Source of the DNA: an uncultured Clostridia bacterium
GTDB taxonomy: Bacteria; Bacillota; Clostridia; Oscillospirales; Oscillospiraceae
Length of the DNA: 5,393 nucleotides
Assembly: GCA_937894515.1 (NCBI GenBank)
Contig: CALCRH010000339.1
Coordinates: forward strand, 1 to 5,393
Direction: 5' to 3'
Below the pieces are notes generated by a model that saw nothing but the letters and a program-made list of their open reading frames with translations, was not told the DNA's origin and did not search any database. The position numbers and the translations under genes were made by a program. The first letter of the stretch is position 1. Every line of letters begins with the position of its first letter. Of this stretch, positions 3,270 through 5,393 are shown one piece after another.

Positions 3270-5393
3270 CTATCCTCCCATTACGGAGCTTTTGAATGAC
3301 TCCTTGTTTAACACATATACTAAGTCTCGGCCCTTGGCCACCAGCTCACCACCGAGTGTGATATTCATGCTCTGCGGTGCCGCTGCTGGGATCATCTGCT
3401 GGAGCCGGGACAGCGGTGCGATGACCTCCGGATCGACGGCTGCGTTTGCATTGTCCCCGACCAGCGCATAGGTCTTTCCAAAGGCCAGACCTCCGGACGC
3501 AAGGGCCGGAACGCTATCTTGCGCATTCTTATTGATGAGTGCCGTCATGATTGCAGCTGCTGCCACCATCGCTGCACCCACACCAATCGCTGCCCAAGGG
3601 TTTAATAGCACCGATCTCAGCGTTGTCTTGAAAGCTATAATCATCACACCAAACTCAATGAGCTGCGCACCGATGTTCTTGAGGAACTGCGCCATTTGCA
3701 GTAGGATCGCGTTCATGAACCCCTCAAAACCGAGATCGCCTGTTATCATCTTCCCCAGCGCGTCTGCCGCTTCGGTAATGGCATCCGCAAGGAACTGCGA
3801 CACCGTCTGATCAAACCGGGCCATCGTGACCTTCATTGTGTAAGCCACCTGCTCCAGAGCATCCGAGAACTTCCAACCCTTCTCCGTCAGTGCTGTGGTA
3901 TAGGTCTCAACGGCCTGCACCGTCTCGCCCATATTCTCCTGCAGCCCTGCAGAGGTATCGTCGGCCCAGCCATAGATGCCCTCCCGGACTGTCTTGAAAA
4001 TCTCCTGCGCCTGCTGCTGATACTGCGATGTGACGGGTTTCAAGTCCGGCATCTCGTACTCCAATTTCGGCATCGGAATCTTTATATCCGGCAGCTTCAA
4101 ATCCTCTCCTCCCCGATTCTTTATCCTTGCGGCCTGTTCCGGAGTGATGTTCTGCAGGAATTCCAGCTGCTCCTTGAGGTCGGTAATCTCGGCATTGGCC
4201 GCTGCGATGTCATCGACCGTCGATTCCGGGAGGAGTTTCTTTTTCTCCAGCTCGGCAATCTTCGCCTGTAGCTCTCCGATAAGTCCGGTGGTCTCCTCGG
4301 TGGCGGTGTTGACGGTGTCAAGGCCCCCGGCCATGGCGTTAGCCATAGCATCCGACATCTGCTGAGCGATCGCTGCGGACTCCGCCTCGGCCTTCTCCTG
4401 CTCCGCGATTGCGGCCTTGCGCCTGCGAATCGCTTCTTCGAGTGCCGCCTGCTCCGTTTGCAGATCCTCACGACGCTTGCCCTTGTTCAGTGCGTAGTCT
4501 ATCTTCGAGGCCAAGGACTGCCCTTGGAACGGAGACTCGTTCTCATTCACCGCTTGTAAGCGTTTATTCTCCTTGAGGTTGCGTTCCAGAGTAGAAAGAG
4601 AAAGGTTCTCATACTTTGTGGCCATGTCATCGATGAGCTCTTTCTTTTTCTGCTTGGCATATACGAAGGCAGCGGCCAGCGCGAGCACCGCAGCCACCAA
4701 CGCACCCACCGGGGACATCAGCGCGAGGAACCCAGTCTTGAGGGCCGGGAGCAGACGCAGTATTCCGCTGATGCCAAGGCTCACCGGGCCGATAGCCGCT
4801 GCGATACCACCAATCACCACGATAACCTTCTGTAGCTCCGGGCTCATGGCCGAGAGAATATTAATGACTCCCATAAGGGCCTTGGATGCCTTGTTTATTA
4901 TAGGTGTCATCACCCCACCGAGCATCTCAAGGAAATCTCCCCATGCGTTTTTCAGCTGCTGTAGGGCACCGACTCCAGACTCGGCAGCGGCCTTGGCCTG
5001 CCCTCCAAACTTCTTTTCAAGAGCATCAAGGATTACTGTCTGCGCTCCGGCCACATCTCCAGCCTTGGCCATCGACTTTATCATCTTCTCCTGCTCCTCG
5101 GTGAAGGTCACCCCGGCCCTCGAAAGGGACGAGAGTTTGGTGATAGGATCACTGAGGGCCTTGCCGAGCTGCGTTGTGGCAGAGCCGAGATCCATTTCCA
5201 AGGCGGTGGCCATATCGAGGATGATGCCCTGCGTCCGCTTGAAATTGTCCCCTGTGATGTTGGTGAACGAAAGCAGGCGCGTCGTCACATCGTTTAGGAT
5301 CGTCTCGTCCCCGAACAGAGTGATGTTCTGGAACTCGCTGGCCATCTGCTTGAACTGATCGATGGAGAACCCGGCTGCGTTCCCGGTGGCCTT
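3270..5393 (-). CDS. Phage tail tape-measure protein (C-terminal 707 aa)
   Basis: The gene runs off the right edge; the frame stays open beyond the internal ATG at 5345, so that Met is not the true start. The visible 707 residues fit a siphovirus-type tail tape measure, which sets tail length and is ejected with the DNA. Residues 1-170 hold the conserved helical TMP region (MATALEMDLGSATTQLGKAL, and GALQQLKNAWGDFLEMLG further on). Hydrophobic segments follow at about 190-214 and 220-245, then Ala/Glu/Lys-rich coiled coils at about 310-346 and 371-418, and a Pro-rich linker (LPDIKIPMPKLEYEMPDLKP, about 434-453). Another hydrophobic stretch is at about 574-619, and the closing motif GGLAFGKTYALVGD...DPEVIAPLSRL (about 634-663) is seen in many tape measures. 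No lytic domain is visible in this part. GC is high (41 of 60 bases at 4681-4740). It is followed at once by the 57-aa gene. Confidence 0.95.
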   Translation of the reverse strand, partial: KATGNAAGFSIDQFKQMASEFQNITLFGDETILNDVTTRLLSFTNITGDNFKRTQGIILDMATALEMDLGSATTQLGKALSDPITKLSSLSRAGVTFTEEQEKMIKSMAKAGDVAGAQTVILDALEKKFGGQAKAAAESGVGALQQLKNAWGDFLEMLGGVMTPIINKASKALMGVINILSAMSPELQKVIVVIGGIAAAIGPVSLGISGILRLLPALKTGFLALMSPVGALVAAVLALAAAFVYAKQKKKELIDDMATKYENLSLSTLERNLKENKRLQAVNENESPFQGQSLASKIDYALNKGKRREDLQTEQAALEEAIRRRKAAIAEQEKAEAESAAIAQQMSDAMANAMAGGLDTVNTATEETTGLIGELQAKIAELEKKKLLPESTVDDIAAANAEITDLKEQLEFLQNITPEQAARIKNRGGEDLKLPDIKIPMPKLEYEMPDLKPVTSQYQQQAQEIFKTVREGIYGWADDTSAGLQENMGETVQAVETYTTALTEKGWKFSDALEQVAYTMKVTMARFDQTVSQFLADAITEAADALGKMITGDLGFEGFMNAILLQMAQFLKNIGAQLIEFGVMIIAFKTTLRSVLLNPWAAIGVGAAMVAAAAIMTALINKNAQDSVPALASGGLAFGKTYALVGDNANAAVDPEVIAPLSRLQQMIPAAAPQSMNITLGGELVAKGRDLVYVLNKESFKSSVMGG

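Noticed and set aside
4121..4471. 116-codon minus-strand frame overlapping the tape measure
   Set aside because: It is an out-of-frame reading of the coiled-coil region, dominated by Arg and Ser, with no independent signal.
4573..5358. 261-codon open frame on the plus strand
   Set aside because: It lies fully antisense to the tape-measure gene, is rich in Ser, Ala, Arg and Pro as expected from reading GC-rich coding DNA backwards, and shows no recognisable domain.

Overview
The window looks like one end of a prophage (or phage-derived element) in a Bacteroidota bacterium, most likely a Bacteroidales gut commensal. Three observations support this. The integrase has the three-part layout and catalytic boxes of the Bacteroides-type tyrosine recombinases. 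Two candidate promoters carry the Bacteroides -7 pattern TAnnTTTG. The integrase and two small genes have no Shine-Dalgarno sequence, which is usual in this phylum. A precise genus cannot be read from the sequence.

Left edge, 1-394, is non-coding but dense in signals. It holds a rightward terminator-like hairpin (13-53), a nested dyad around a TTCGAA core that could be the attachment region (61-126), and two related long inverted repeats (151-194 and 293-344). The heptamer TAGACAT occurs four times in direct orientation and once exactly inverted, and its last copy overlaps the integrase start codon. There is also a short run of TGTAACC repeats spaced 11 and 22 bp. This is the layout expected of an attP/arm-site and autoregulatory region next to an integrase gene.

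The integrase gene (395-1765, +) runs rightward and meets a leftward gene set head-on at a hairpin terminator (1794-1818). Read in their own direction, the leftward genes begin off the right edge with a long tail tape-measure protein (3270 to beyond 5393). A 57-residue protein follows, carrying a motif I associate with phage fibre or decoration proteins (3091-3264), and then a 235-residue BspA-type leucine-rich-repeat protein (2372-3079). These three are packed tightly, and the two downstream ones have strong Shine-Dalgarno sites. After a candidate promoter come two small, AT-rich, two-helix membrane proteins (2122-2325 and 1843-2067), which look like morons or a holin-type pair.

In functional terms, the tape-measure gene belongs to the virion tail, and the two small proteins behind it are probably also virion-associated. 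The LRR protein is a candidate host- or surface-contacting protein. The two membrane proteins are candidates for lysis or lysogenic conversion. The integrase and its upstream array would handle integration. The least explained parts are the repeat array upstream of the integrase and the cluster of small genes between the tape measure and the integrase.
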